From Asanoa siamensis (GTDB lineage Bacteria > Actinomycetota > Actinomycetes > Mycobacteriales > Micromonosporaceae), in the NCBI RefSeq assembly GCF_016862555.1, contig NZ_BONE01000005.1, positions 1 to 64,000 on the forward strand: a DNA stretch of 64,000 nt, given 5' to 3'. A model generated the notes under the pieces. It was not told the DNA's origin. It worked only from the letters and a program-made list of their open reading frames with translations, and ran no database searches. Below are positions 37,462 through 46,631 of this stretch, piece after piece; the stretch's first letter is position 1, and every line of letters starts with the position of its first letter. The position numbers were made by a program, and so were the translations under genes.

Positions 37462-37562
37462 CCGGCGCCGCCCTCCCGGTCACTGTGAGGCCGCCCATCC
37501 TGCCACGGCAGCCGCTGGGTTACCCTTCCGCTCCGAAAGATCAACAGACATGGGGGTACGAG

Positions 37563-37982
37563 ATGGGTACGTGGGACGTAGGCCCGTTCGACAACGACGC
37601 CGCCGCCGACTGGTGCGCGGACCTCGACGACGCACCGCTGGAGCGCCGGGCCGACCTGATCCGCGACGCGCTGGACACGGCGGCGGACCCGGACGAGGAC
37701 TACCTGGACGCCGACCTGGCGGCCGAGGCGGTGGCCGCCGCGGCGGTCGTCGCGGCCCAGTTGCCGGGGGCGACGCCGCTCGACTCGCCGTACGCGCCCA
37801 AGTCGGCCCAACCCGGTGCCCTGACCCTCCCCGCGGACCTGACCGACCTGGCGGTCCGGGCCCTGGACCAGGTGCTCGGCGACGACTCGGAGTGGCGCAG
37901 CCTGTGGGAGGAGTCCGCCGACGTCGCGACCGCCGCCGCCACCGTCCGCGCGCTCCGCGACGAGCTGGCCGACGCCACCTAG
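37563..37982 (+). CDS. DUF4259 family protein
   Basis: 139 residues beginning with the family hallmark MGTWDVGPFDNDAAADW. Acidic and Ala-rich, cytosolic, no catalytic motif visible. ATG 37563 follows a G-rich run (GGGGGT). The function of the family is unknown. Confidence 0.8.
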   Translation: MGTWDVGPFDNDAAADWCADLDDAPLERRADLIRDALDTAADPDEDYLDADLAAEAVAAAAVVAAQLPGATPLDSPYAPKSAQPGALTLPADLTDLAVRALDQVLGDDSEWRSLWEESADVATAAATVRALRDELADAT

Positions 37983-38003
37983 GCCCCGGTGTAGCTTCGG
38001 AGC

Positions 38004-38309
38004 ATGCGTGTTCCCACCGCGTTGATCACCGCGGGTTCCCTGATCGGCGGCTGGCAGATCGCCCGCCGGACCGGCATCCGTCCGCTCGGCGGCGCGGTCC
38101 TGGCCGCCGGCGGTGTCGTGGCCGGCCGCGAGTGGGCCCGGCGCACCAGCCCGGCGGTGACCGGCGCGCTCCTGGCGACGTACGTCGGCGCCTTCGGCCT
38201 CTCGCACCCGCTCGCCAAGCGGATCGGCGCCTGGCCGTCGGTGCTGGCGGTCGCGGCCCTGACGGCGGGCGCCTCCTACGCGGCGGCCGATCGGCGCCAG
38301 CCCCGCTGA
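38004..38309 (+). CDS. Small integral membrane protein, unknown function
   Basis: 101 residues with three or four short hydrophobic segments (TALITAGSLIGGW, GGAVLAAGGVVAG, VTGALLATYVGAFGLSH, SVLAVAALTAGASYAA). No Shine-Dalgarno; -10 TAGCTT (37992-37997) lies six bases before the ATG, predicting a leaderless mRNA. No recognised family. Confidence 0.65.
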   Translation: MRVPTALITAGSLIGGWQIARRTGIRPLGGAVLAAGGVVAGREWARRTSPAVTGALLATYVGAFGLSHPLAKRIGAWPSVLAVAALTAGASYAAADRRQPR

Positions 38310-38352
38310 CGGTTCGGCGACATCGCGGTCGTGGGCCTCGTACGGTCCAATG

Positions 38353-39111
38353 ATGAGCGATGTCCTGTCGTACGAGGTCGCCGGTAACGGTCCCGGTCTG
38401 GTTCTGCTGCACGGCACCAGCAGCACCGGACGCCGAAGCTGGGGCCCGCTCGTGGACGGGCTCGCCGCGGCGCACACGGTGGTGCTGCTGGACCTGCCCG
38501 GCTCCGGCGCGACGCCGGTGGAAGACGGCCCGTTGGACCTCGACACGCTCGCGGACCGGGTCGCGGCCACCGCGGCCGATGCGGGCCTGCGAACCTTCGC
38601 CATCGCCGGCGCGTCCCTCGGCGCACCGATCGCGATCCGGCTGGCGACCCGACACCCGGAACGTGTGGAGCGCCTGGCCACGGTCGTCGGCTTCGCCCGC
38701 CCTCGCCCGCTGCTGCGGATGAACCTGGAACTGTGGGCGGCCCTGCTCGACCGGAACGACCCGGACCTGGGCAAGCTGCTGGTGACGCTGTCCTTCTCGG
38801 ACGACTACCTCGCGGACCTGCCGGAGGACCAGATCGCCCGGCTGATCGCGATGCTGGCGACGGACCCGGCACCGGGTACGGCGGCCCAGATCGACCTGGG
38901 CCTCCGCCTGGACGTCACCGCGGACCTGGACCGCATAGCCGTACCGACGCTGATCGTGTCGGCGACGGGCGACCGCTTCGTCCCACCGGCGCAGTCCCGC
39001 GAGCTGGCCGACGGCATCCCAGGCGCCCGCCTGATCCAGGTGCCGGGCGGCCACGTGTCCCGGCTCGTGGATCCGGGACCGACGTTGTCGGCGCTTCTCG
39101 AGTTCCACTGA
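38353..39111 (+). CDS. Alpha/beta-hydrolase
   Basis: 252 residues. Oxyanion segment LVLLHGTSSTGRRSW, nucleophile elbow GASLGA (Ser88), acidic residue in VSATGDRFVPP and terminal His in VPGGHVSRLV. The second of two adjacent ATGs is chosen because -10 TACGGT (38341-38346) lies exactly six bases ahead of it. Substrate unknown. Its 3' end carries one copy of an imperfect direct repeat shared with the convergent gene. Confidence 0.85.
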   Translation: MSDVLSYEVAGNGPGLVLLHGTSSTGRRSWGPLVDGLAAAHTVVLLDLPGSGATPVEDGPLDLDTLADRVAATAADAGLRTFAIAGASLGAPIAIRLATRHPERVERLATVVGFARPRPLLRMNLELWAALLDRNDPDLGKLLVTLSFSDDYLADLPEDQIARLIAMLATDPAPGTAAQIDLGLRLDVTADLDRIAVPTLIVSATGDRFVPPAQSRELADGIPGARLIQVPGGHVSRLVDPGPTLSALLEFH

Positions 39112-39178
39112 ACGCCGACGTCACGTTCCCGGCTCGTATGTGGGCGCCTCTCGGGTTCCGCTGAATGCCGGCGTCACG
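39090..39178. repeat. Imperfect 36-bp direct repeat at convergent gene ends
   Basis: Copies at 39090-39125 and 39143-39178 (53-bp period) are identical at 31 of 36 positions, and all five differences are transitions. The first copy spans the hydrolase stop and the stop of the FAD reductase; the second encodes the FAD reductase C-terminus (FSGTREAP). It looks like a local duplication that relocated a stop codon. Confidence 0.7.
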
Positions 39179-40269
39179 CTCGGGAAGGAACCGTCCCCGA
39201 ACAGGATTCGGGCCGCGGCCGCGTGCCCCGCGCGGCTGCGGAGCAGTGCGACCGCCGCCTCCGCCACCACCGTCGACCGGAGGCCGCTGAACGCTCGCCG
39301 CAGCAACAGCCGGCCCCGGAACCGGGCGCGCAGCGCGCCGCCGTCGTAGCGCCGGAGCACGTCCGTGTCGCCGGTGCGCAGGTAGTCGGCGGTGACCGTC
39401 GCCGCCAACTCGGACAGCCGCAGGCACGGGTCGAGCCCGCCCGCGGTCAGCGGCGAGACCGCACCGGCCGCATCGCCGACCAGCAGGCCGTCGGGGCAGG
39501 CCAGCCGGCGCAAGACACCACCGACGGGGATCGGCCCACCGCGCCGCTCGACGGGCCCGGTCGGCGCCGAGCGACCCGGCGCGTCCGCCGCGAACGTCTC
39601 CAGCAGCCGGCGGACGCCGGCCCGCATGGCGGCCGGATACCCCGCGACCCCGACGTGGGCACTGTGCCCGTCGGCGATGACCCACCCGAGGTAGCCGGGC
39701 GCCACCCGCGGGTCGATCACGCAGTGGAACGCCGGCGCGCTGCGCCCCTGCGCGATCGGATGCACGATCTCGGCGCCGACGATGAACCGCCGGTTGACGT
39801 CCAGGCCGAGGTCCCGGGCGACCCGCGACCGGGCACCGTCGGCCCCGACGACGAACCGGGCCGCCACCGGCTCGGCGCCACCGAGCCGCACCGCGCCGGC
39901 CGCGCGGCCCTCGTACCGGACGCCCAGCCGGACCTGTGCCCCGGCGGCCTCGGCGGCCCGTCGCGCGTGGCCGTAGACGGCGGCCATGTCGGCCACCCGG
40001 TACTCGTCGCGCTCGCTGCGCAGCCGCACCGGCGCCCGCCGCGACGGGGGATAGAGCAGGACGTCGCGCACACCGGGCCCGAGCAGACGCGCCGGCAGGT
40101 CGAAGTCGTCGAGGGTACGCCGCACGAAGATCCCGGTGGTCCGGATCCCGACGGTCAACGACCGCCGCCGGTCGACCACCAGCACGGTCAGCCCGGCTTC
40201 GGCCAGCCGGCGCGCGGTGTGCAACCCGGCCAGCCCGGCCCCCACCACCAGCACGTCGAAGCTCTCCAC
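39121..40269 (-). CDS. FAD-dependent oxidoreductase, geranylgeranyl-reductase-like
   Basis: 382 residues. N-terminal FAD-binding motif DVLVVGAGLAGLHTARRLAEAG, PxxYxW-like middle region and the second FAD motif GLLVGDAAGAVSPLTAGGL. Belongs with the geranylgeranyl reductase/halogenase-like flavoproteins; a role in isoprenoid saturation (for example menaquinone or lipid chains) is possible but unproven. GTG 40269 has -10 TACCGT six bases upstream (leaderless). The C-terminal 15 residues come from a duplicated segment. Confidence 0.75.
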   Translation of the reverse strand: MESFDVLVVGAGLAGLHTARRLAEAGLTVLVVDRRRSLTVGIRTTGIFVRRTLDDFDLPARLLGPGVRDVLLYPPSRRAPVRLRSERDEYRVADMAAVYGHARRAAEAAGAQVRLGVRYEGRAAGAVRLGGAEPVAARFVVGADGARSRVARDLGLDVNRRFIVGAEIVHPIAQGRSAPAFHCVIDPRVAPGYLGWVIADGHSAHVGVAGYPAAMRAGVRRLLETFAADAPGRSAPTGPVERRGGPIPVGGVLRRLACPDGLLVGDAAGAVSPLTAGGLDPCLRLSELAATVTADYLRTGDTDVLRRYDGGALRARFRGRLLLRRAFSGLRSTVVAEAAVALLRSRAGHAAAARILFGDGSFPSVTPAFSGTREAPTYEPGT

Positions 40270-40362
40270 GCTGCGACGGTACGAGCGCCGCACGCCGCGA
40301 ACCCGGGCCTGCACGCGATCCGCCACAGACCTTCACAACCGGCGCACGGGGCCCGGCGCGGG

Positions 40363-41151
40363 TCAGGCCGCGGGCGGGATCGTGGTGGGGCGGGCCGTCA
40401 GGACCTGCGGGCCCGACTCCGTGATCGCGACCGTGTGTTCCGAGTGGGCCGTGCGCGAGCCGTCGGCCGAGCGGATCGTCCAGCCGTCCTGGTCGTAGCG
40501 GATCTTGTCGGTCGTGGCGCAGAGCCAGGGCTCGATCGCGAGCGTCAGGCCCGGCTCCAGCCGCATGCCCCGGCCCGCCCGGCCGTCGTTGGAGACGTGT
40601 GGCGCCTCGTGCATCGTGCGGCCGATGCCGTGGCCGCCGAACTCCGCGTTGACGCCGTAGCCGTACGCGTGGGCCACCTCGCCGATCGCCGCGGAGATGT
40701 CGCCCAGGCGGCCGCCGGGCTGGGCTGCCTTGATCGCCGCCTCGAGCCCGGCCTCGGTCGCCTCGATCAGCTTCAGGTCGGCCGGGTCGGGGGTGCCCAC
40801 GACGAACGAGAGGGCCGAGTCGGCGTTCCAGCCGTCGATGCCGACCGCCATGTCGATGCTCAGCAGGTCACCGTCGCGCAGGACGTAGTCGTGCGGCAGG
40901 CCGTGCAGCACCGCGTCGTTGACCGACAGGCACAGCACGTTGCGGAACGGGCCACGGCCGAACGACGGGGCGTAGTCCCAGTAGCACGACTCCGCGCCGC
41001 GCTCCTTGATGCGGCGGCGGGCGTGCTGCTCGATCTCCAGCAGGTTGACGCCGACCGCGGCCACACCCCGGAGCTCGGCGAGCAGTCCACCGACGAACTG
41101 GCCGGCCACCGCCATCCGGCCGATCTCGTCGGCGGACTTGAGCTCGATCAC
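40363..41151 (-). CDS. map: Methionine aminopeptidase, type I
   Basis: 262 residues; removes the initiator Met from new proteins. Pita-bread fold with metal ligands in LLSIDMAVGIDGWNADSAL (Asp pair), GHGIGRTMHEAPHV (His) and LAIEPWL (Glu). GTG 41151 is set by AGGAGGT five bases upstream. Divergent from a small XRE regulator with AT-rich repeats between. May be one of several map paralogues in the genome. Confidence 0.94.
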   Translation of the reverse strand: MIELKSADEIGRMAVAGQFVGGLLAELRGVAAVGVNLLEIEQHARRRIKERGAESCYWDYAPSFGRGPFRNVLCLSVNDAVLHGLPHDYVLRDGDLLSIDMAVGIDGWNADSALSFVVGTPDPADLKLIEATEAGLEAAIKAAQPGGRLGDISAAIGEVAHAYGYGVNAEFGGHGIGRTMHEAPHVSNDGRAGRGMRLEPGLTLAIEPWLCATTDKIRYDQDGWTIRSADGSRTAHSEHTVAITESGPQVLTARPTTIPPAA

Positions 41152-41167
41152 GGCGTACCTCCTGGTG

Positions 41168-41196
41168 CGGTATTTTAATGCCGGTATTTTTATACC
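41168..41196. promoter_or_regulatory. AT-rich repeats between map and XRE gene, probable operator
   Basis: CGGTATTTT occurs at 41168-41176 and 41182-41190, and the second copy is part of the palindrome GGTATTTTTATACC (41183-41196). Such AT-rich repeats stand out in this GC-rich DNA and lie between divergent genes, so they are a likely binding site of the XRE protein. Confidence 0.5.
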
Positions 41197-41238
41197 ACGC
41201 CGCACCGGACCGGCCACGACAAGGGATATCCTGCTCGC

Positions 41239-41505
41239 ATGGTTCGCCAACCACTCACCGCCGCCCAGATCGCGGCGGGCCGGCGCCTCGGCACCGCCCT
41301 GCGGGCCGCGCGGGGCGCCCGCGGCCTCGTCGAGGTGGCCCTGGCGGCCGGCATCTCCCCCGAGACGCTACGCAAGATCGAGGCCGGCCGCCTGCCCGCG
41401 CCGGCGTTCGGCACCGTGGTCTGCCTGAGCCAGGCTCTCGACGTGCCCCTGCCGGACCTGGCCGACGCCTGGCTCGCCGACATGCCGATCCGCCAGGCCT
41501 CCTAG
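41239..41505 (+). CDS. Small XRE-family helix-turn-helix regulator
   Basis: 88 residues, almost entirely one HTH domain ([39 protein letters not shown]). ATG 41239 has -10 TATCCT six bases upstream, predicting a leaderless mRNA. Divergent from map, with a probable operator between, so it may control map and itself. Its stop overlaps the rpmE2 stop by three to four bases on the other strand. Confidence 0.8.
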   Translation: MVRQPLTAAQIAAGRRLGTALRAARGARGLVEVALAAGISPETLRKIEAGRLPAPAFGTVVCLSQALDVPLPDLADAWLADMPIRQAS

Positions 41506-41756
41506 GACTGCTGCTTCCGGGCGTACTTGCGGCGGAACTTCTCCACGCGGCCCTCGCTGTCGAGCAGCCGCTGCCGGCCCGTCCAGAACGGGTGGCTCGC
41601 CGCCGAGATCTCGACGTCGATCACCGGGTACGTGTTGCCGTCCGTCCACTCGACGGTCTGGTTGCTGTCGGCCGTCGAGCGGGTGAGGAAGGCGAAGTCC
41701 GCCGAGCGGTCGCGGTAGACGACCTGCCGGTACTTCGGGTGGATGTCGCGCTTCAT
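41502..41756 (-). CDS. rpmE2: 50S ribosomal protein L31, type B (zinc-independent)
   Basis: 84 residues starting [20 protein letters not shown]. It contains no cysteine, so it is the C-minus form that replaces zinc-binding L31 when zinc is scarce. The ATG comes two bases after the stop of the MRF-like gene, so both are controlled by the Zur-like box at 43028-43049. Confidence 0.95.
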   Translation of the reverse strand: MKRDIHPKYRQVVYRDRSADFAFLTRSTADSNQTVEWTDGNTYPVIDVEISAASHPFWTGRQRLLDSEGRVEKFRRKYARKQQS

Positions 41757-41758
41757 GG

Positions 41759-43015
41759 TCAGTCCTCCGGGTCGATGACGGTGAGCGGGAAACGGTCCGC
41801 GAACGGGTCCGGCAGCCGCGCGCCCGGGCCGAGTTCACGGTCGGTGGCGAGGCAGTCGGTCAGCAGCGCGGCGAGCGAGTCGGCGGCGAAGTCCAGACCC
41901 ACGAAGGCCAGCACGGTACGGCGGTCGCCGAAGGCCGCGTCCCAGGCGAGGTCGGCCGTCGCGCGGCGGTCGGGGCTGGCCACGGCCCAGTGCGCGGCCG
42001 GCAGCGCCGCGAGCCAGTGGCCGAGGCTGCCCATGCCCACGCCACCGCCCGCCGACTCGTACGCGATGGCCGTGTCGGGTTGGGTCGCGAGCCAGAGTTG
42101 GCCGCGCCCGCGCAGCGTCTCCGCCGCCAGGGTCGACAGCGCCGCGTGCAGCCGCCCCGGGTGGAACGGGCGCCGCGCCTCGAAGAGCATCGACACCACG
42201 CCGCAGTCGGGCTCCGGGCTGTGCACCGCGATCGCGTAGCCCTCCAGTGCCCGCCCGTTCATGCCCGGCACCCGCGGGTTGTGCCGGCCGGTGTGGCGCA
42301 GCCGCGCCGCCAGATCGGTGCAGTCGACCCGGCGGCTCGCGTCGACGACCACCTGCGTCGCCCACGGGGCCAGCCGCGAGAGCAGCACCCCGGCCCTGGC
42401 GAGGTCGTAGCCCTCGACCGCCGGACCACCCCAGAGCACGGTCGTGTCCGCGAACTCGATCTGCCGCGTCACGACGTCCGCGACCGCCCGGTCGTCGTCG
42501 GCGGCCGCGTGCAGGTCGCGGTGGCGCAGGTCGTCGGCGCTGGTCAGGTCCGCGAGCAGGTGCTCGGCGTCGACGACCGTGACGTACGAGTCGAAGCGGA
42601 CGGCGTCGGTCACCGGCCGGCCGTCGACCTCGCAGTGCGCGCAGGCGCCGGCGACGGCCTCGGGTTCGACCACCCGCGGCAGCAGCAGCGCGATGTCGGC
42701 GCCCGGCCGGGCGCGGCTCAGCCGCACGAGGGTCGGCAGCACGTCCTCGCGCAGCGTGCAGGACACGCACCCGTGCATGAGGGTGACCGCCTCGTCCTCC
42801 AGCACCTCGGCTGCGGTGCGGACGACGCGGCGCACGACGCCGTCGCGTACCCGGCTCAGGTCGTGGCCCACCGAGACCAGCCGTGGGTCCGCGATCTGCA
42901 GCAGGCGGGCGACCGCGGCGGTGGCGGTCGGCTGGAAGCCCGCGAGCACGGTGACGGCGGGTCGGCTGTCGACCGGCGTACGCCGGGCCGCGGTGATCGG
43001 ATCCGAGTTGCTCAT
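41759..43015 (-). CDS. CobW-family protein, ribosome hibernation factor-recruiting (MRF) type
   Basis: About 418 residues. It has the COG0523/CobW layout but lacks the GxxGxGKT P-loop: the site reads [17 protein letters not shown]. The metal motif is reduced to HGCVSCTL (C83, C86), and the CobW C-terminal domain is present ([18 protein letters not shown] region). This combination matches mycobacterial MRF, which recruits the hibernation factor MPY to zinc-free ribosomes. The partner gene here is C-minus L31, which supports that. Start taken at ATG 43015; GTG 43021 is also possible. Confidence 0.75.
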   Translation of the reverse strand: MSNSDPITAARRTPVDSRPAVTVLAGFQPTATAAVARLLQIADPRLVSVGHDLSRVRDGVVRRVVRTAAEVLEDEAVTLMHGCVSCTLREDVLPTLVRLSRARPGADIALLLPRVVEPEAVAGACAHCEVDGRPVTDAVRFDSYVTVVDAEHLLADLTSADDLRHRDLHAAADDDRAVADVVTRQIEFADTTVLWGGPAVEGYDLARAGVLLSRLAPWATQVVVDASRRVDCTDLAARLRHTGRHNPRVPGMNGRALEGYAIAVHSPEPDCGVVSMLFEARRPFHPGRLHAALSTLAAETLRGRGQLWLATQPDTAIAYESAGGGVGMGSLGHWLAALPAAHWAVASPDRRATADLAWDAAFGDRRTVLAFVGLDFAADSLAALLTDCLATDRELGPGARLPDPFADRFPLTVIDPED

Positions 43016-43027
43016 GGCCACATCTTG

Positions 43028-43049
43028 TTGGAAATGGTTTTCATTGTAA
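43028..43049 (-). promoter_or_regulatory. Zur-box-like operator and -10 of the zinc-starvation operon
   Basis: The core TGGAAATGGTTTTCA differs at two positions from the palindrome TGAAAATGATTTTCA that I recall for actinobacterial Zur. On the minus strand it overlaps -10 TACAAT (43043-43048), just ahead of the MRF-like gene. Zinc-loaded Zur would repress the operon. Confidence 0.7.
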
Positions 43050-43154
43050 AGTTACTCCACGCCGAAGGGCGCTCCCACCGGGCTACCCGGCAAACCCGCA
43101 CGCTCAACCTGAAACCTGTTGCGACCTGGGCGGACGTCGAGGGACCGTGGCGCG

Positions 43155-43640
43155 GTGAAGCTCGTGCCCTGGTCCGACGACGACCTGCCCCTGCTGCGGA
43201 AGATCAACACTCCGGAGATGCGCGCGCACGTCGGCGGTCCGGAGACCGAGGAGCAGGTCGTGGCCCGGCACCGGCGCTACCTCGCGCTGACCGGCGGCCA
43301 GATGTTCCGCATCGCGGTCGACGACGCCGCGGCCGGCAGCGTCGCCTACTGGAGCCGGGTCTGGGGCGACGTGCCGGTCTACGAGACCGGTTGGAACGTG
43401 CTGCCAGCCTTTCAGGGCCGGGGCGTCGCGACCGCGGCCGTGCACGCGGTGATCGCGGCCGCCCGGGCCGACGGCCGGCACCGGTGGCTGCACGCCTTCC
43501 CGCGCGTGGCGAACGCCGCCTCGAACGCGGTCTGCCGCAAGGCCGGCTTCGCGCTCGTCGACGAGACCGACTTCGAGTACCCGCCGGGTCACGTCATGCG
43601 CAGCAACAACTGGCGTTACGACCTACTGCATAGGGCATAA
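43155..43640 (+). CDS. GNAT-family N-acetyltransferase
   Basis: 161 residues. Acetyl-CoA-binding motif A is VLPAFQGRGVATAAVHAVI (Q/RxxGxG/A), followed by FPRVANAASNAVCRKAGF. Similar to RimJ/RimL-like small-molecule or protein acetyltransferases. GTG start inferred from the conserved beginning KLVPWSDDDLPLLRKIN. Substrate unknown. Confidence 0.82.
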   Translation: MKLVPWSDDDLPLLRKINTPEMRAHVGGPETEEQVVARHRRYLALTGGQMFRIAVDDAAAGSVAYWSRVWGDVPVYETGWNVLPAFQGRGVATAAVHAVIAAARADGRHRWLHAFPRVANAASNAVCRKAGFALVDETDFEYPPGHVMRSNNWRYDLLHRA

Positions 43641-43657
43641 ATGCGTACGATCCGGAC

Positions 43658-44143
43658 GTGAAGCCTTTTACGCATCGCGCCCTCGTCGCGTCCGGCCTGG
43701 CCGCCGCCGCCCTGCTCGCCTTCGGCGGTCTCGCCCGCGCCGAACCGGAGGGCGCCGGCGCCATCCGGGCCTGCGCCAACAAGCACACCGGCGTCCTGCG
43801 CGTCCCGACCCACGGCGGCTGCGGCCCGTTCGAGAACGTGCTGGCCTGGAACATCCGGGGGCCGCGCGGCCCGGCCGGTGTGCTGGGTGCGGGCCTGTCG
43901 GTCGACGCGGCGGTGAGCGTGCCGGCCGGCTCGCAGGGCACCTCGGTCGTGGCGAACTGTCCGGAGGGGATGGTCGCGACGGGCGGCGGTGTCGCGCTCA
44001 GCACGCCGGCGCTCGACGTGCTGATCGACCGACCCGAGCCGGCCACCGGAGGACCCTTGACGGGGTGGCGTGCGGACTTCAGCAGCACCTCGAGCCTGCC
44101 GGAACCGGCCATCGTCTACGCGGTCTGTTATCCGTCCCGCTGA
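43658..44143 (+). CDS. Secreted protein with collagen-like segment (paralogue 1)
   Basis: 161 residues. Signal peptide (ALVASGLAAAALLAFGGLARA), Cys-bounded head (IRACANKHTGVLRVPTHGGC), the short collagen-like IRGPRGPAG, and a C-terminal domain with NCPEGMVATGGGVAL, TGWRADF and VYAVCYPSR. Paired cysteines suggest disulfides outside the cell. GTG 43658 with -10 TACGAT six bases ahead: leaderless. Paralogous to the protein at 46632-47213 on the other side of HelD. Confidence 0.7.
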   Translation: MKPFTHRALVASGLAAAALLAFGGLARAEPEGAGAIRACANKHTGVLRVPTHGGCGPFENVLAWNIRGPRGPAGVLGAGLSVDAAVSVPAGSQGTSVVANCPEGMVATGGGVALSTPALDVLIDRPEPATGGPLTGWRADFSSTSSLPEPAIVYAVCYPSR

Positions 44144-44267
44144 CCCCCTGCCCTTTTCACTGTATCAGGCAGACAACCCTGCCAAATCGGCCCCAGTGCT
44201 GATTTTCGGCACCTGACCTGCCCATATGGTTTCCGGGACCACTGCCGCACGGATCCCGGGGAGCATC

Positions 44268-46550
44268 GTGCCCGACGTCAGCACGCAGGAGACCGCCACC
44301 GAGGAACGGGAGATCGCCGCCGAGCAACAGGTCGTCGACCGGGTCTACGCGCGCCTGGAGGTGTTGCGCGGCCAGGCCAGGGACCTCGAGGGCGAGGGGT
44401 ACGGGCGGGCCGCCGGCAACTCGGCCGCCGGCCTGGTCGAGCGCGACGCGATCGTCCACCGCGCCGCCACCCGCATGCGCGAGCTCGACACGGAGGAGGA
44501 GGGCATCGTCTTCGGCCGGCTCGACTTCGACGACGGCGACATCTACCACATCGGACGGTTGGGCGTCCGCGACGGCATCCAGCCGCTGCTCGTCGACTGG
44601 CGCGCGCCGGCCGCCGCACCGTTCTACCGCGCCACCACGGGCGACCCGCTCGGCGTCGTGCGCCGCCGGGTCATCTTCTGCCGCGGCCCGCGGGTCGTCG
44701 GCCTCGACGACGACGTGCTCACCCCCGAGGCCGCCGGCGACCTGCGCGTGCTCGGCGAGGGCGCGCTGCTGGCCTCGCTGCGCCGGTCGCGTGGCCCGCA
44801 CATGCGCGACATCGTCACCACCATCCAGCGCGAGCAGGACGAGGCCATCCGGGCACCCGCCCGCGGCGTCACCCTGATCACCGGCGGGCCGGGCACCGGC
44901 AAGACCCAGGTCGCCCTGCACCGGGCCGCGTACCTGCTCTACACCGACCGCGGCCGGTTCACCGGCGACCGCATCCTGGTCGTCGGCCCGTCCACCGTGT
45001 TCACCGACTACATCGGCCGGGTGCTCCCCTCGCTCGGCGAGGACAGCGTGCACCTGCGGGCGATCGGCGAGCTGTTCGACGGCGTGACCGCCACCCGCCG
45101 GGAGCGCGCGGAGGTGGCCGCGGTCAAGGGCAGCGAGCGGATGCTCGGCGTGCTGGCCGACCTGATCTGGCAGACACCGCCGAGCGCACCCCGAAACCTG
45201 CGCCTCGTGTACGCGGGCCAGGTGCTCACCCTCGACGCCGACGAGCTGACGGCGGCCCGTCGTGAGATCCGGGCGCGCTGCGAGCGGGAGGGCACGCCGC
45301 CCAACTCCGCCCGCCCGACCGCCGTCGCCGTGCTGACCGAGCGGCTGTGGTCCAGGGTGGACGGCGCGCACCTCGACCGGGAGCTGTTCACCGACGAGGC
45401 CGCCGACCGGCCGGAGTTCCACCGGTTCCTGCACGGCTGGTGGCCGGCGCTGACGCCCGCGGCGGTGCTGGGGTGGTTGGCCGACCCGACGATCGTGCCC
45501 GACGCCGCGACGCTGGCTCCGTCCTACCAGGACCAGGCGGGCTGGGCCGTCGACGACGTGCCGCTCCTCGACGAGCTCGAGGGGCTGCTCGGCACCCCGC
45601 CCCCACCGCCCCGGGCACCGAAGCCCGAGTGGCAGCTCCGCGAGCTGACCAGCGGGCCCCGGCTCGTCGACACGTTCGTGCTGAGCACCGGGTTGCGCGA
45701 CGGCTGGGAGCTCTACGCCCCGGGTGTGGCGACCCCGATCGCCGTCGCCGGCGCCGGCATCGACAACGACCAGACCGGGCTGGCCCAGCGCTGGGCCGAG
45801 GCGATCATCCTGCGCGAGGGCCACCGGGTGGTGGGCTGGATCGACGGCTACGACCCGCACGGCGAGGAGGGCTACGTGCCGGAACTGGCCGAGCCGCTGC
45901 CCGTCGCGGAGGCGGACGACACGCCGGTCCCGGACCAGTACCTGCACGTCATCGTCGACGAGGCGCAGGACCTGTCGCCGATGGAGTGCCGGATGATCGC
46001 GCGGCGGGCCGCGTACGCGTCGATGACCGTCGTCGGCGATCTCGGGCAGGCGACGCATCCGCTGGCCGCGGGCGGTTGGCCGGAGTTGGTCGCCCGGCTC
46101 GGCAAGCGCGAGGTGCGCGCGATGGAGCTGCGGACCGGTTACCGGGTGCCGCAGCTCATCGCGGACTACGCGGCCCGGGCGCTGGCTCCGGGCATCGAGC
46201 CGACCCGCTCCTACCAGCCGGGCGGGACCCTGACCGTGCGCCGCGTCGACGATGTCGCGGCCGCGGCGCGAGCGGCGATCGACGGCTTGGAGACCGGCGC
46301 GACGGTCGCGGTCATCGCCGCCGACGACACGGCCGCGGCGCTCGACCTGCCGGCCGGCGTCACGGTGGTGCCGGCCAGCATGGTCAAGGGTCTCGAGTTC
46401 GACCACGTGATCGTCCTGGAACCGGCCGACATCGTGGCCGCGGAGCCGCGCGGGCTCGCCCGGCTCTACGTGGCGCTGACGCGGGCAGTGGCCGGCCTGG
46501 TGGTGCTGCACCGCCGCCCGCTGCCCCCTGAGTTGATTGACGATTTGTAG
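44268..46550 (+). CDS. HelD-like RNA polymerase-recycling ATPase
   Basis: 760 residues of the UvrD/Rep superfamily. N-terminal coiled coil (ETATEEREIAAEQQVVDRVYARLEV split: ETATEEREIAAEQQ, VVDRVYARLEVLRGQ) that in HelD enters the RNA polymerase secondary channel, Walker A GGPGTGKT (206-213), DEAQDLSP Walker B, and motif VI LYVALTRAVAGL. HelD releases stalled RNA polymerase from DNA; some actinobacterial relatives give rifamycin tolerance. GTG 44268 is chosen for GGGGAG four bases upstream; ATG 44226 is an alternative. Flanked by two collagen-like secreted paralogues. Confidence 0.85.
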   Translation: MPDVSTQETATEEREIAAEQQVVDRVYARLEVLRGQARDLEGEGYGRAAGNSAAGLVERDAIVHRAATRMRELDTEEEGIVFGRLDFDDGDIYHIGRLGVRDGIQPLLVDWRAPAAAPFYRATTGDPLGVVRRRVIFCRGPRVVGLDDDVLTPEAAGDLRVLGEGALLASLRRSRGPHMRDIVTTIQREQDEAIRAPARGVTLITGGPGTGKTQVALHRAAYLLYTDRGRFTGDRILVVGPSTVFTDYIGRVLPSLGEDSVHLRAIGELFDGVTATRRERAEVAAVKGSERMLGVLADLIWQTPPSAPRNLRLVYAGQVLTLDADELTAARREIRARCEREGTPPNSARPTAVAVLTERLWSRVDGAHLDRELFTDEAADRPEFHRFLHGWWPALTPAAVLGWLADPTIVPDAATLAPSYQDQAGWAVDDVPLLDELEGLLGTPPPPPRAPKPEWQLRELTSGPRLVDTFVLSTGLRDGWELYAPGVATPIAVAGAGIDNDQTGLAQRWAEAIILREGHRVVGWIDGYDPHGEEGYVPELAEPLPVAEADDTPVPDQYLHVIVDEAQDLSPMECRMIARRAAYASMTVVGDLGQATHPLAAGGWPELVARLGKREVRAMELRTGYRVPQLIADYAARALAPGIEPTRSYQPGGTLTVRRVDDVAAAARAAIDGLETGATVAVIAADDTAAALDLPAGVTVVPASMVKGLEFDHVIVLEPADIVAAEPRGLARLYVALTRAVAGLVVLHRRPLPPELIDDL

Positions 46551-46631
46551 CGATTTGAATACCGACAGTCATAACTGACCTAATCTCAGCCTTGGAGTCC
46601 CATTTGGGAGGATTGACTTCAAGGAGTGAGA

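Noticed and set aside
41168-41196. Repeats considered as a CRISPR fragment
   Set aside because: Only two short copies, no spacers of regular length and no cas genes.
44160-44260. Possible rifamycin-associated element upstream of helD
   Set aside because: I looked for the inverted repeat known from HelR-type genes but found only weak, imperfect symmetry.
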